DNA of 64,000 nt from Sphingomonas sanxanigenens DSM 19645 = NX02 (GTDB lineage Bacteria; Pseudomonadota; Alphaproteobacteria; Sphingomonadales; Sphingomonadaceae), in assembly GCF_000512205.2 (NCBI RefSeq), contig NZ_CP006644.1, forward strand, positions 1-64,000, given 5' to 3'. Below the pieces are notes generated by a model. The model saw only the letters and a list, made by a program, of their open reading frames with translations, was not told the origin of the DNA and searched no databases. Position numbers and translations under genes: made by a program. Of the stretch, positions 1-9,551 are shown piece by piece; position 1 is the first letter of the stretch; each line of letters starts with the position of its first letter.

Positions 1-61
1 GCATTCGAACCGGGGTATGGCGCCGCGTTGTTGGCGTGCGGGTACAAGGGGTGATTTAAGG

Positions 62-1465
62 GTGGCAGAGTTGCGTAGCGTTGTGGTCGAGCCATCCGAA
101 GACCCGGAACTGGCACGTGCCTGGTCCGCCATCCGCGAAGGGTTGCGGCGTGACTGCGGCGCGCGCCTGTTCGATCATTGGCTGAAGCCGCTGGCGCTCG
201 CCGGTTTCGCGTCGCCCGGCGTGGTGCGGCTCGTCGTGCCCTCGGACTTCATGGCGAACTGGGTGAACACCCATTATGCCGAGCGTCTCGCGCTTGCCTG
301 GCGCGCGGCGAACCCCGCGGTGCGCGACGTGCAGATCGAGCGCGCCTCCCCCTCGGCGACCCGCCTCTATTCGGTCGAGGCCGAAGCGGCGGCGGCGACC
401 GAGACGCCGGCGCCGGCGGTCTCGGAACGGCCGCGCCTCTCTTCCACGTTCGAGGCGCGCTACACCTTTGAGCGATTCGTCGTCGGCGGTTCGAACCAGG
501 TCGCGCGCACCGCGGCGGAGACGATGGCCTCGCCCGCGCGGCTGCCGTTCAGCACGCTCTATCTTCAGGGCGCAACGGGGCAGGGCAAGACGCACCTGAT
601 GCATGCGATCGGCAATGCGCGCCTGGCGCATGATCCCGACGCCGTCGTCCTCTATATGTCGGCCGAGAAGTTCATGGTCGAGTTCATCGCCGCGATGCGC
701 GCGAACGACACGCTGAGCTTCAAGACCCGGCTGCGCTCGGCGGATCTGCTGCTGATCGACGACATCCAGTTCATCGCCGGCAAGGATTCGACGCAGCAGG
801 AATTCCTGCACACGATCGACGAGCTCATCGCGATGGGCAGCCGGCTGGTGGTGAGCGCAGATCGCAGCCCGCATGCGCTGGCGGATATCGACGCCAAGCT
901 GCAGTCGCGGCTGGCGCAGGGGCTGGTGGTCGATCTCAAGCCGGCGGATCTGGTGCTGCGGCGCGCGATCCTGGTGGCCAAGGCGGCGGCGTTGCCCGGG
1001 GGTATGATCGTACCCGATATCGTGCTGGATTGCCTCGCGCAGCGCATCTCGTCCAACGTCCGGGAGCTTGAGGGCGCGCTCAACCGGCTCGTCGCCTATG
1101 CGACGCTTACCAGCCGGCCGATCGATCTCGCCTTCACCGAAGAGGTCCTGGCCGAATCATTCAGCGCCAATCGCCGCCGCGTGTCGATCGAGGAGATCCA
1201 GCGCAAGGTTTCGGAGCATTTCGAGATCCGGTTGGCGGAAATGACTTCGGCGCGCCGCGCTCGCGCCGTCGCGCGCCCGCGCCAGATCGCGATGTACCTT
1301 GCCAAGCGCCTGACCCCGCGCTCGCTGCCCGAGATCGGCCGGCGTTTCGGCGGCCGCGACCACACGACCGTGATCCACGCCGTGCGGCAGGTGGAAAAGC
1401 TGCGCGCGAGCGACGCGGAGATCGATGCCGACGTGCGCACACTACTCCAGGCGCTGGGCGGGTGA
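62..1465 (+). CDS. dnaA: Chromosomal replication initiator DnaA
   Basis: DnaA is the AAA+ ATPase that binds DnaA boxes and opens the replication origin. The protein shows the family order: an N-terminal helicase-loading domain, a variable alanine-rich linker, an AAA+ core with Walker A GATGQGKTH and Walker B LLIDDIQF, and a C-terminal helix-turn-helix domain with the signature GGRDHTTVIHAV. I chose the GTG at 62, which gives about 467 residues and has AAGGGG ten bases upstream. An ATG at 17 in the same frame would add 15 residues unlike the usual DnaA N-terminus. A strong hairpin terminator follows. Only 61 bases of upstream sequence are visible, so the promoter and any nearby origin cannot be judged. 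Confidence 0.96.
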   Translation: MAELRSVVVEPSEDPELARAWSAIREGLRRDCGARLFDHWLKPLALAGFASPGVVRLVVPSDFMANWVNTHYAERLALAWRAANPAVRDVQIERASPSATRLYSVEAEAAAATETPAPAVSERPRLSSTFEARYTFERFVVGGSNQVARTAAETMASPARLPFSTLYLQGATGQGKTHLMHAIGNARLAHDPDAVVLYMSAEKFMVEFIAAMRANDTLSFKTRLRSADLLLIDDIQFIAGKDSTQQEFLHTIDELIAMGSRLVVSADRSPHALADIDAKLQSRLAQGLVVDLKPADLVLRRAILVAKAAALPGGMIVPDIVLDCLAQRISSNVRELEGALNRLVAYATLTSRPIDLAFTEEVLAESFSANRRRVSIEEIQRKVSEHFEIRLAEMTSARRARAVARPRQIAMYLAKRLTPRSLPEIGRRFGGRDHTTVIHAVRQVEKLRASDAEIDADVRTLLQALGG

Positions 1466-1503
1466 GCCTGTGTTCCCCGCCGCTTGCGGGGAGCGGACCA
1501 ACG

Positions 1504-1540
1504 AAAAAGGGCCCCGTGCGCTTCCGCCGGGGCCCTTTTT
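1504..1540. terminator. Bidirectional intrinsic terminator between dnaA and the DUF4136 gene
   Basis: A perfect 13-base stem (1504-1516 with 1528-1540) has an 11-base loop. It carries a run of five A on the left and five T on the right, so it can work as a rho-independent terminator in both directions. It sits between the convergent dnaA and DUF4136 genes. Confidence 0.85.
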
Positions 1541-1567
1541 CTATTCGGGCGGATCGCTCCGCCGCAG

Positions 1568-2221
1568 TCACTTCTTCTCGGGGGCGATCGAGATCCGCAC
1601 GGTCTCGCCGCTGTTGCCCGGGAAGCCGGTGAACATCGCATCGACGAGGTTCGGCACGATGTAGGTCAGGTTGTTGTCGCGCGAAACCGCCTTGGCGGTG
1701 CCCTCGAACAGGCGCTGGCCGTCGCGACGTTCGATCTGCATGTCGAGTTCGCTCGAGAAGATCGTGTAGCTGCTCACCTGGTTGTTCCAGCCCGCGCCAT
1801 AAAGGAACGGGTCGTTGAAGCCGTAGATGAAGCCGCGCCGGCGCGGACCGTAGAAGCCGCCATAGGGCCAGCCGCCGCCCCAACCGCCACCCCAGCCACC
1901 GAAGCCGGGTTCGCTGACCACGCGTTCGCGGCCATTGTCGACGTCATAGTCCATCTTCACGATCAGGCTCGCCTGCGACGGATCGGATGCGGCGCGATAG
2001 CCGACCGATTCGAGCCGCTGCGCGACGAGCGATGCATATTGACTGAACTCCAGGCCACCCTGCAGCTTGGGATCGCTGGCGACGATGGCGAAGGTTTCGC
2101 CTTGCGGCGCCGGCAGCCGCTGGAAGCGCGACACGTCGGCCTTGAACGGCGTGGCGCAGGCGCCGAGCGACAGCAGCGCGACCGGAGCGGTCAGAGCGAG
2201 CAGGGTTTTGCCGATGGACAT
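1568..2221 (-). CDS. DUF4136-type lipoprotein
   Basis: Predicted envelope lipoprotein of 217 residues. The N-terminus is a lipoprotein signal (MSIGKTLLALTAPVALLSLG followed by the lipobox cysteine in GAC). The rest resembles DUF4136 proteins, small periplasm-facing lipoproteins of unknown function. A Gly/Trp-rich low-complexity stretch (FGGWGGGWGGGWPYGGF) lies in the middle and is followed by a Pro/Arg patch. The start at 2221 is chosen because it gives a clean signal peptide; an upstream in-frame extension to 2347 lacks one. It is read away from trpS after a 115-base gap and ends at the shared terminator with dnaA. The family call is from recall. Confidence 0.75.
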   Translation of the reverse strand: MSIGKTLLALTAPVALLSLGACATPFKADVSRFQRLPAPQGETFAIVASDPKLQGGLEFSQYASLVAQRLESVGYRAASDPSQASLIVKMDYDVDNGRERVVSEPGFGGWGGGWGGGWPYGGFYGPRRRGFIYGFNDPFLYGAGWNNQVSSYTIFSSELDMQIERRDGQRLFEGTAKAVSRDNNLTYIVPNLVDAMFTGFPGNSGETVRISIAPEKK

Positions 2222-2336
2222 GAGAACGGACCCTCGAAAATTGGATCGGCAGAAGGCCGACATCTTTATGACGTTACCTAACGGCCGATCACTGAACCAC
2301 GCTTGAACGCTTGGCCGACGATATCGCTCCGTTGGT

Positions 2337-3344
2337 CTATTTCGCAAGGCCTAGAGCGGCATAGGCGGCGGTCAGCGTCGGTTTTGCGATCGCTGCGGCA
2401 CGCTCCGCCCCGTTTGCGAGGATGACATCCAGCGCCGCAGGATCGCGCCCCAGATCGTCGAGCCGTGCCTTGATCGGGCCCAGCGTCTCCACCATCAGTT
2501 CGGCCAATGCGGGCTTGAACGCGCCGAAGCCCTGCCCCGCGAACCGTGCGAGCACCTGCTCGCTGGTCCCGTCCGACAGCGCGGCGAAGATGCCGACGAG
2601 GTTCTTCGCCTCCGGCCGGCCCTCGAGCCCGGCCGGTTCCGAAGGCAGCGGTTCCGGATCGGTCTTTGCCTTGCGGACCTTCTGCAGCACCGTGTCGGCA
2701 TCGTCGGTCAGGTTGATGCGGCTCATGTCCGACGGGTCGGACTTGGACATCTTGGCGGTGCCGTCGCGCAGGCTCATGATCCGCGCGGCGGTCGCGCCGA
2801 TATAGGGATCGGGCAAGGTGAACAGCTCGACGCCATAATCGGCGTTGAACTTGATCGCGATGTCGCGCGCCAGCTCCAGATGCTGCTTCTGGTCGTCGCC
2901 CACCGGCACGTGGGTGGCGTTGTAGAGCAGTACGTCGGCGGCCTGCAGCACCGGATAGGCGAACAGGCCGACGCTGGCGCCCTCGCGGTTCTTGCCGGAC
3001 TTTTCCTTGAACTGCGTCATGCGGTTCAGCCAGCCGATGCGCGCGGTGCCGTTGAGGAGCCAACACAGCTCGGCATGGGCGGGCACCATCGCCTGGCGGA
3101 ACAGGATCGACTTGGCCGGATCGATGCCGCAGGCGATCAGGGCCGCAGCCATCTGGCGGATGTTGGAGGCGAGCGCCGCCGGATCGTTATAGACGGTGAT
3201 CGCGTGGAGATCCGCCAGGAAGAACAGGCAATCGTCGCCGGCCGCGGCGGCCGCGTCCTGCATCTTCACCCAGTTGCGGATCGCCCCAAGATAATTGCCG
3301 AGATGGAGGTTTCCGGTGGGCTGGATGCCCGAAACGATGCGCAT
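2337..3344 (-). CDS. trpS: Tryptophanyl-tRNA synthetase
   Basis: Class I aminoacyl-tRNA synthetase that charges tRNA-Trp in the cytoplasm. The N-terminus [20 protein letters not shown] contains the HIGH-type motif (HLGN), and the second ATP-binding motif KMSKS is present in [11 protein letters not shown]. The length of 335 residues is normal for bacterial TrpS. Its start lies nine bases after the murJ stop, so it is very likely cotranscribed with murJ and probably secB. Confidence 0.97.
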   Translation of the reverse strand: MRIVSGIQPTGNLHLGNYLGAIRNWVKMQDAAAAAGDDCLFFLADLHAITVYNDPAALASNIRQMAAALIACGIDPAKSILFRQAMVPAHAELCWLLNGTARIGWLNRMTQFKEKSGKNREGASVGLFAYPVLQAADVLLYNATHVPVGDDQKQHLELARDIAIKFNADYGVELFTLPDPYIGATAARIMSLRDGTAKMSKSDPSDMSRINLTDDADTVLQKVRKAKTDPEPLPSEPAGLEGRPEAKNLVGIFAALSDGTSEQVLARFAGQGFGAFKPALAELMVETLGPIKARLDDLGRDPAALDVILANGAERAAAIAKPTLTAAYAALGLAK

Positions 3345-3353
3345 GTCTTCCTC

Positions 3354-4934
3354 TTAACCCTTCCTCAGAATTTCACGGCGCAGCTCGCCGGGCTTCACCG
3401 CGCCAAGCAGCACCGCCGCCGCGGCGTAGACCAATCCGCCCGCGCCGCACAGCAGGATCAGCGCGACCACGCGCTCGACCGTTCCTCCGGCCATGTACGG
3501 ATCGAAATAGGGGTTGAGCAGCCACAGCACCGCGCCCATCGCGGCGCTGGCGGCGATGATGCGCAAGCCCCGCGCCTTCAACCGCGCGTCCATCTGCAGA
3601 TGCTCGCGGCGGTGGAGCGCGACATAGAGCCAGATCAGATTGACCCAGGCGGCGGCGGCGGTGGCGATCGCGACGCCGACATGGCCGAACGGCCAGATCA
3701 ATGTGAGGTTGCCGACGAGGTTGACCAGCATCGAGTACATCGCGATGCGCACCGGCGTCTTGGTGTCCTGTCGTGCATAGAAGCCCGGGGTCAGCACCTT
3801 GATCAGCACATAGGCGGGGACGCCCAGCGAGAAGGCGGCGAGCGCGCCGGCCGCGCCCAGCGTGTCGGCGGCGGTGAAAGCCCCATGCTGGAAGACGCCA
3901 CGGATCAGCGGAGTCGCCGAGACCACCAGCGCGACCGCGGCGGGAAGGCCGAGCAGCAGCGCGAGTTCGAGCGCACGGTTCTGCGTGCGCGCCGCCGCCG
4001 CCTCGTCGCCCCCGCCGATGTTTCGCGAAAGCGTCGGTAAAATCGCGGTGCCCACGCCGATGCCGATCAGCCCCAGCGGCAACTGGTTCAGCCGGTCGGC
4101 ATAATAGAGGTAGGAAACCGCACCCTGCGGCAGGAAGCGCGCGGCGAGCGAGGTGGAGATCAGCAGGTTGATCTGGATCGCCCCTTGGCCGATCGCGGCG
4201 GGGCCGATCAGCGCCAGCATCCGCTTCACGTCGGGAGAGAGGCGCGGCCAGCGCAGCGTGAGGACGATGCCCGCCCGCCGGCAGGCAAAAATCAGCCAGG
4301 CGAGCTGCAGCGCGCCCGAGATGGTGACGGCGATCGCCTGCGTCTCGGCGGTATCGACGCTGTTGTCGCCCCGGAAGAACAGAATTGCGCCGATCATCGT
4401 GATGTTGAGCAGGATCGGCGCCGCGGCATTGACCCAGAAGCGGCCGATCGAATTGAGGATGCCGCCCAGCAGCGACACCAGCGAGATCAGCGCCAGATAG
4501 GGAAAGGTGATGCGGGTGAGATGGGTGGCGAGCGCGAGCTTGGCTTCGCCGCCGCCCTCGGGGAACCCCCCGGTCATCGCCAGCACGACCGGAAGCGCCG
4601 CTGCCATCATCACCACGGTGAACAGCGCCAGGAAGGGGAACAGCACCGAAAGCACCTGGCCCGCGAAGGCGGTCGCCACGGCCATGCCGGTGCCGGGCTC
4701 CGCCGCATCGCCCTCGGCGATGCGGCGGTTGAACAGCGGCACGAACACCGAAGCGAACGCGCCTTCCGCGAACAGCGCGCGGAACAGGTTGGGCAGGCGC
4801 CACGCGATCAGGAAGGCGTCCGACGCGAAGCCGGCGCCCACATAGGCCGCCATCATCATGTCGCGGGCCATGCCGAGCAACCGGCTGACGAGCGTCAGCC
4901 CGCCGATCGTGCCCATCGCGCGAACCAGATTCAT
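3354..4934 (-). CDS. murJ: Lipid II flippase MurJ (MviN)
   Basis: Inner-membrane flippase that moves the peptidoglycan precursor lipid II to the periplasmic face. The 526-residue protein is very hydrophobic, with about 14 membrane segments as expected for the MOP-superfamily MviN/MurJ fold. It begins MNLVRAMGTIGGLTLVSRLLG, the usual start of the family, with the arginine-containing first helix. It sits between secB (58 bases upstream) and trpS (nine bases downstream) on the same strand, which suggests one envelope/translation operon. Confidence 0.95.
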   Translation of the reverse strand: MNLVRAMGTIGGLTLVSRLLGMARDMMMAAYVGAGFASDAFLIAWRLPNLFRALFAEGAFASVFVPLFNRRIAEGDAAEPGTGMAVATAFAGQVLSVLFPFLALFTVVMMAAALPVVLAMTGGFPEGGGEAKLALATHLTRITFPYLALISLVSLLGGILNSIGRFWVNAAAPILLNITMIGAILFFRGDNSVDTAETQAIAVTISGALQLAWLIFACRRAGIVLTLRWPRLSPDVKRMLALIGPAAIGQGAIQINLLISTSLAARFLPQGAVSYLYYADRLNQLPLGLIGIGVGTAILPTLSRNIGGGDEAAAARTQNRALELALLLGLPAAVALVVSATPLIRGVFQHGAFTAADTLGAAGALAAFSLGVPAYVLIKVLTPGFYARQDTKTPVRIAMYSMLVNLVGNLTLIWPFGHVGVAIATAAAAWVNLIWLYVALHRREHLQMDARLKARGLRIIAASAAMGAVLWLLNPYFDPYMAGGTVERVVALILLCGAGGLVYAAAAVLLGAVKPGELRREILRKG

Positions 4935-4992
4935 CGCCGGCCCCGTCCTGCCGGCCGCGCCGGCCTTGCGTCAGCCGCCCCCCCGAGCGTGA

Positions 4993-5499
4993 TCACGCGC
5001 GCCCGACGACCTCCAGGTCTTCCATCTGGTTGGCCTGTGCCTGCTGCAGATAGAGACCGGTGAAATCGATGGGTTCGAGCATCAGCGGCGGGAAGCCGCC
5101 GTCGCGCACGGTGTCCGCCAGGATGCGGCGGGCGAAGGGGAAGATGATCCGCGGCGCTTCGGCGAGCAGGAAGGGCTGGAGCTGGTCAGCCGGGATGTTG
5201 CGCAGGCCGAAGAGGCCGGCATAGGAAAGGTCGACGAGGAAGGCGACGCCATTGTCGGTGTCGGCGCGCACCTCGATCTTGAGCACGACCTCGAACACGT
5301 CGTCGGCAACCGCCTGCGAACCGATGTTGAACTGTACGTCGATGCGCGGCTGGCCCTGCCACTGATAGACTGCCGGAGAATTCGGGTTCTCGAACGACAG
5401 ATCCTTGACGTATTGCGAAATCACGCCGACCTGCGGCGTCGTGTCGGCGCCGTTGGACTGCGGTTCGTTGCCGGCGGTGAAGCCTTCTTCCTCGGCCAT
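4993..5499 (-). CDS. secB: Protein-export chaperone SecB
   Basis: SecB is a cytoplasmic tetrameric chaperone that keeps secretory proteins unfolded and hands them to SecA. The 168-residue product contains the conserved core, including YVKDLSFENPNSP near the N-terminus and the LLAEAPRIIFPFARRILAD segment near the C-terminus. The start at 5499 (MAEEEGFTAG) gives the normal length; an upstream in-frame ATG would add 29 proline-rich residues. It is divergent from the Tim44-like gene and heads the secB-murJ-trpS direction. Confidence 0.95.
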   Translation of the reverse strand: MAEEEGFTAGNEPQSNGADTTPQVGVISQYVKDLSFENPNSPAVYQWQGQPRIDVQFNIGSQAVADDVFEVVLKIEVRADTDNGVAFLVDLSYAGLFGLRNIPADQLQPFLLAEAPRIIFPFARRILADTVRDGGFPPLMLEPIDFTGLYLQQAQANQMEDLEVVGRA

Positions 5500-5658
5500 G
5501 AGAACTACCTTTTCATGCGGTTTCGGGTGCCGGTTCGGGCCGGCATGCGCGTCGGCGCGCCTAGCAGGGGGGCGGGGGCAGGGCAATGGTTCGGGGCACC
5601 GCGCAACGCTTCCGCACTTTCACGCGTTGTCGGGGCGGGTCGAGATGGGTCGCGGCAT

Positions 5659-5687
5659 TTGAATCCTGACGCAAGCAGGCCTATGTT
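5659..5687 (+). promoter_or_regulatory. Sigma-70-type promoter for the Tim44-like/mltA/Smr genes
   Basis: TTGAAT (5659-5664) and TATGTT (5682-5687) are separated by exactly 17 bases. Each matches the housekeeping consensus at four of six positions. The position about 20 bases before the Tim44-like start fits a real promoter. This is inference from sequence only. Confidence 0.5.
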
Positions 5688-5706
5688 ACCTCCATAGGTT
5701 CGGAGA

Positions 5707-6366
5707 ATGATGTTGTACCTCGAGATCATCCTGCTGGCGGTGATTGCCGGTGTTCTGGCAGTCAGGCTGTATTCCGTGCTGGGCAAGCGCACCGGGCACG
5801 AGCAGCAGGTCGCCAAGCCGGCCGAGGAGCGGCTCGGCATGGGCGCGCCGCCGCGGCAGACGCCAGAGGTTCAGCCCGAACCTTCGAGCCTTGCCGACAG
5901 CATCATCGAGCCGCCGGCGCGCGCCGGCGTGCGTGCGGTGGTCGCCGCCGAGCCGGGCTTCGACGTCGCCCGCTTCCTCGATGGCGCGCGCGAAGCCTAT
6001 CGGATGGTGCTCGAAGCCTATTGGAAGGGCGATGCCAAGGAATTGGGCTGGCTGGTCAGCGACGATGTCGGCAGCAGCTTCGCTGCCGCGATCGCGGAGC
6101 GCGAGGCCGCCGGCCACCGCCTCGACAATCGCCTGATCGCCATCGAGCGCGCCACCATCGCCAACGCCGTGGTCGAGGGCCGGATCGCGCGGATCACCGT
6201 GCGCTTCGATGCCGATATCGCCGCGGTGACGCGCGATGCCGAGGATCATGTCGTCGCGGGATCGATGACCGACGCGGTGCAGACGCACGATATGTGGACC
6301 TTCGAGCGGACCTTGCGCGCCGCCGATCCGAACTGGACGCTGGTCGATACCGACGAGGCGGCGTGA
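5707..6366 (+). CDS. Tim44/TimA-family inner-membrane protein
   Basis: A 219-residue protein with one N-terminal membrane helix (about residues 2-20), a short Pro-rich linker, and a C-terminal Tim44-like domain (about residues 80-215). The domain includes FLDGAREAYRMVLEAYWKGD and a terminal MWTFERTLRAADPNWTLVDT segment. The mitochondrial relative anchors the import motor. Bacterial members such as TimA are inner-membrane proteins of poorly defined role in envelope biogenesis. Two adjacent ATG codons (5707 and 5710) could start it. Its TGA overlaps the GTG of mltA, so the two are translationally coupled. The secB gene lies divergently upstream. Confidence 0.85.
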   Translation: MMLYLEIILLAVIAGVLAVRLYSVLGKRTGHEQQVAKPAEERLGMGAPPRQTPEVQPEPSSLADSIIEPPARAGVRAVVAAEPGFDVARFLDGAREAYRMVLEAYWKGDAKELGWLVSDDVGSSFAAAIAEREAAGHRLDNRLIAIERATIANAVVEGRIARITVRFDADIAAVTRDAEDHVVAGSMTDAVQTHDMWTFERTLRAADPNWTLVDTDEAA

Positions 6367-7673
6367 CGCCCCTCTCTCGCGGGGCAACAGCCCTCGCGCT
6401 TGCTCTCCTTGTCGGCGCTTGCTCGGGCGGCATCGTTCCCCCGGGCGGTGCGCCGCGGGCGCCCGACGCGCCGCCGGCTGCCGCGCAACCCCGTCCCGCA
6501 CCGCCGCGGCCCCGGCCATCGACCGCCTTACCCTCGACCGAAGTGCCGGATCCCGTCATCCGGCCGATGCCTGCGCGGCCGCTGCCGGCGGTGCCGGCGA
6601 CCGAGATCCAGGGGGCGGCCAATGCCCGTGCGGCGGGTGTCGTCGCCGGCCCGCCGGTTTCCAGCCTGCGCATCGACGCTGCGCGTGCGCGCGCGGCGCT
6701 GACCGCGTTCAGGCTGAGCTGCCCGACTCTCGTCCGCCGCACCGATGCGTCGGGGCTGACGACGCAGGACGAATGGAAGCCCGCCTGCGACGCCGCGCAG
6801 CGTTTCACCGGCAGCGACGCGGCCACCTTCTTCGCCACCTGGTTCGAAACCGCGCAGATCGGCACCGGCGCGGCGCTCGCAACGGGGTATTTCGAGCCCG
6901 AGATCGCCGCCTCACTGCACAAGCGCGCCGGATATGATGTCCCGATCTATCGTCGCCCGCCCGACCTGATCGAGGCCGATCTCGGCCAGTTCAGCGATAG
7001 CCTGCGCGGCAAGAAGGTACGCGGCCGCGTCGAGGGGAGCGCGCTCGTGCCCTATTATGATCGCGGCCAGATCGAGGATGGCGCGCTCGCCGGCCGCGGG
7101 CTCGAACTGGCCTGGGCGGCGGATCCGGTCGAGCTGTTCTTCCTCCAGATCCAGGGATCGGGCCGGCTGCGCCTGCCTGACGGAACGATCGTCCGTATCG
7201 GCTATGACAGCCAGAACGGCCGCGACTATACCGGGATCGGCGCGCTGATGCGCGAGCGCGGGCTGCTGCAGCCCGGCCAGGCCTCGATGCAGGGGATCAT
7301 GGCGTGGCTGCGCGCCAACCCGGCGGAGGGCGATGCGCTGATGCGCGAGAACAAGAGCTGGGTGTTCTTCCGCACATTGACCGGTGCGGGGCCGCTGGGT
7401 GCGCTCGGGCTCCCCGTCACCGGCAGGGTCAGCGCGGCGGCAGACCCTGCCTTCGTGCCGTTGGGGGCACCGGTCTTCCTCTCGCTCGATCGTACCGATG
7501 CGGCCGGGCTGTGGGTGGCGCAGGATACGGGCGGCGCGATCAAGGGCGCCAACCGTTTCGACACCTTCTGGGGCGCCGGGCCCGAGGCGCGCGCGACGGC
7601 CGGCGGCATGTCGGCACGCGGCACCGCCTTCCTCCTGCTTCCGAAGGGCAGCCTCGCCCGCATGGGCCGGTGA
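6363..7673 (+). CDS. mltA: Membrane-bound lytic transglycosylase MltA
   Basis: Outer-membrane-anchored lytic transglycosylase that cleaves peptidoglycan glycan strands to 1,6-anhydro products. The GTG at 6363 overlaps the preceding stop and gives a lipoprotein signal (LALALLVGAC) followed by about 100 Pro/Ala-rich linker residues. After that come the MltA domain and the C-terminal 3D domain with the conserved aspartates (VAQDTGGAIKGANRFDTFWG). The length of 436 residues is somewhat long because of the linker. The stop overlaps the Smr gene start. Confidence 0.93.
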   Translation: MTPLSRGATALALALLVGACSGGIVPPGGAPRAPDAPPAAAQPRPAPPRPRPSTALPSTEVPDPVIRPMPARPLPAVPATEIQGAANARAAGVVAGPPVSSLRIDAARARAALTAFRLSCPTLVRRTDASGLTTQDEWKPACDAAQRFTGSDAATFFATWFETAQIGTGAALATGYFEPEIAASLHKRAGYDVPIYRRPPDLIEADLGQFSDSLRGKKVRGRVEGSALVPYYDRGQIEDGALAGRGLELAWAADPVELFFLQIQGSGRLRLPDGTIVRIGYDSQNGRDYTGIGALMRERGLLQPGQASMQGIMAWLRANPAEGDALMRENKSWVFFRTLTGAGPLGALGLPVTGRVSAAADPAFVPLGAPVFLSLDRTDAAGLWVAQDTGGAIKGANRFDTFWGAGPEARATAGGMSARGTAFLLLPKGSLARMGR

Positions 7674-8239
7674 GCGGCCGGCGGCTGGACGCCGAGGAAC
7701 GCGCGCTGTGGGCGCGCGTCACCCAGTCGGTCCGCCCCATCGATCCCCGCCGTGCCCGGCCCGCCATCCCTGCGGTGCCCGAGGCCGAACCCGCCCCCGC
7801 GCGCCGCGCCGCGCCGCCACCTGCCCGACCGCCCGCGCCGGCCGTCAAGCCGGTCGCTCCGCCGCCACGACCCGGCACCACGCTCGATGCCGGCTGGGAC
7901 AAGCGGCTGCGCCAGGGCAGCGTCGCGCCCGACCGGGTGATCGACCTGCATGGCTATACCGTGGCGGATGCGCATGACCGGCTCCAGCAGGGGCTCGAGG
8001 AAGCGATCGCCAGCGGTGCGCGGCTGGTGCTGCTGATCGCGGGCAAGCCGCGGCCGGTGGTGCGGGGCGGACCGGGCGTCGCCGCGCGCGGCACGATCCG
8101 CGCCAAGCTGCTCGACTGGCTGGAGGTCTCCCGCCACGCCGGCGCCATCGCCGCCATCCGCGCCGCGCATCCCAGGCATGGCGGCGCGGGCGCGCTCTAT
8201 CTGGTGCTGCGCCGGCCGAAGGAAGATCGGCGGCGCTAG
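7670..8239 (+). CDS. Smr/MutS2-type domain protein
   Basis: A 189-residue protein with a Pro/Arg/Ala-rich N-terminal half and a C-terminal Smr domain (about residues 85-185). The domain carries the typical DLHGYTVADAH motif and a nuclease-like GAGALYLVLRR end. Stand-alone Smr proteins are DNA or RNA endonucleases, or bind nucleic acid in repair and ribosome rescue; which applies here is not known. The GTG at 7670 overlaps the mltA TGA, so it is translated with mltA. The same gene order is common in sphingomonads as far as I recall. Confidence 0.85.
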   Translation: MSGRRLDAEERALWARVTQSVRPIDPRRARPAIPAVPEAEPAPARRAAPPPARPPAPAVKPVAPPPRPGTTLDAGWDKRLRQGSVAPDRVIDLHGYTVADAHDRLQQGLEEAIASGARLVLLIAGKPRPVVRGGPGVAARGTIRAKLLDWLEVSRHAGAIAAIRAAHPRHGGAGALYLVLRRPKEDRRR

Positions 8240-8347
8240 GCCGTGAAGAGCCTCTCAGCCCCCGGATACGGCGGGCTGCCGACTGCGATCGCCGATCGCC
8301 GATCGCGCGCCTTGCCGTGCGGACGGGTGCGGCGTAGGCACCGCCGC

Positions 8348-9394
8348 GTGTTCCAGACGCCTCCCGCACCGCTCCGTCTCCGCCTCGATTCCGCAGCGCT
8401 CACCGCCAATTGGCGATGGCTGGCCGAGAGGAGCGGGGCGGCGCGCTGCGGTGCGGCGGTGAAGGCAGACGGTTACGGCCTGGGTGCCGCCGGCGTCGTC
8501 GAGCGGCTCGCGGCGGCGGGCTGCCGGGATTTCTTCGTGGCGACCTGGGGAGAGGCGGTGCAGATCGCCGATGCTGCCGCCGGGCTGTCGGTCGCGGTTC
8601 TGCATGGCGTGCGGGACGAGGATATGGCGACCGCGCGCGCGATGCCCGTACGCCCCGTGCTCGCCACGCCCGAACAGGTGCGGCGCTGGCGCGACGCGGG
8701 CGGTGGCGCGTGCGACGTGATGGTCGATACCGGGATGAACCGGCTGGGCGTGTCGGCTGCGGATATCGCGGCCGGGCTGCTCGACGGCCTCGCCATCGAC
8801 ACGCTGATGAGCCATCTCGCCTGCGCCGATGAAGACGTGCCGCTGAATGCTGCGCAGCGAAGCGTCTTCGCTGCGCTCGCCGGGCGCACCGCCGCCAGGC
8901 GGCTGAGCCTCGCCAATTCGGCCGGCATCTGCCTGGGGGCGGACTATGCGTTCGATCTCACCCGGCCCGGCCTCGCGCTCTATGGCGGCGTGCCGCGCGG
9001 CGAGGCGGCGGGCGCGATCCGCCAGGTGGTGACGCCCGAGGCGCAGATCCTGCAGCGGCGGCGCATCGGCCCCGGCGATCCGGTGGGCTATAATTCCACG
9101 TTCGTGGCGGACCGGCCGATGGAACTGGCGGTGGTCAATCTCGGCTATGCCGATGGCTATCTGCGCGGCTTCTCGGGGACCGGCGCGGCGCGCGCGGGCG
9201 ATGCGCGGCTGCCTGTCATCGGCCGCGTCTCGATGGATCTCACCACCTTCTGCGTCGATGACGCGCCGGAGCTTGCCGAGGGTGACTGGCTGGCGATCGA
9301 CTTCGACCTGCCGACCGCGGCCGCGCAGTCCGGCCAGTCGCAATATGAACTGCTGACGGTGCTCGGCCGGCGCTATCGGCGGCTGTGGGGGTAG
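8348..9394 (+). CDS. alr: Alanine racemase
   Basis: PLP-dependent fold-type III enzyme that interconverts L- and D-alanine for peptidoglycan. The PLP lysine lies in AAVKADGYGLGA (residue 39 with the chosen start). The catalytic tyrosine region VGYNSTFVADRPMELAVVNL is present further on. I chose the GTG at 8348 because the usual N-terminus of the family begins just before PLRLRLDSAALTANW. A GTG at 8243 in the same frame would add 35 Arg-rich residues. It follows the Smr gene and ends in front of a palindromic repeat element. Confidence 0.92.
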   Translation: MFQTPPAPLRLRLDSAALTANWRWLAERSGAARCGAAVKADGYGLGAAGVVERLAAAGCRDFFVATWGEAVQIADAAAGLSVAVLHGVRDEDMATARAMPVRPVLATPEQVRRWRDAGGGACDVMVDTGMNRLGVSAADIAAGLLDGLAIDTLMSHLACADEDVPLNAAQRSVFAALAGRTAARRLSLANSAGICLGADYAFDLTRPGLALYGGVPRGEAAGAIRQVVTPEAQILQRRRIGPGDPVGYNSTFVADRPMELAVVNLGYADGYLRGFSGTGAARAGDARLPVIGRVSMDLTTFCVDDAPELAEGDWLAIDFDLPTAAAQSGQSQYELLTVLGRRYRRLWG

Positions 9395-9402
9395 AAAAAA
9401 AG

Positions 9403-9540
9403 CCCCTCCTCTTCAGAGGAGGGGTTGGGGTGGAGGCGAGCGCAGCGAGCTTCCGACAACGCCGGAAACAGCGTTGCGGAGGGCATTGAGCCCTCGCCAA
9501 CGCTTCCCCACCCCCGGTCCCCTCCCCTGAAGGGGAGGGG
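9403..9540. repeat. Palindromic intergenic repeat element, copy 1
   Basis: Both ends are short palindromes of the same kind. The left is CCCCTCCTCT/AGAGGAGGGG (9403-9424) and the right is CCCCTCCCCT/AGGGGAGGGG (9519-9540), followed inward on the left by GTTGGGGTGG. The same design occurs at 39500-39636. Here it lies between the convergent alr and thiolase genes and may double as a transcription terminator. Such elements are non-coding and mobile in origin in other bacteria (REP-like); that link is inference. Confidence 0.75.
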
Positions 9541-9551
9541 CGATTGTCAGC

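Noticed and set aside
1-15. Sequence that in reverse complement resembles a tRNA T-arm (GGTTCGAAT)
   Set aside because: A minus-strand tRNA would need the rest of the cloverleaf at about 16-70, but no D-arm, anticodon arm or acceptor stem can be found there. It is probably chance.
9403-9540. CRISPR-like or integron-like array
   Set aside because: There are only two end palindromes and no regular repeat/spacer pattern.
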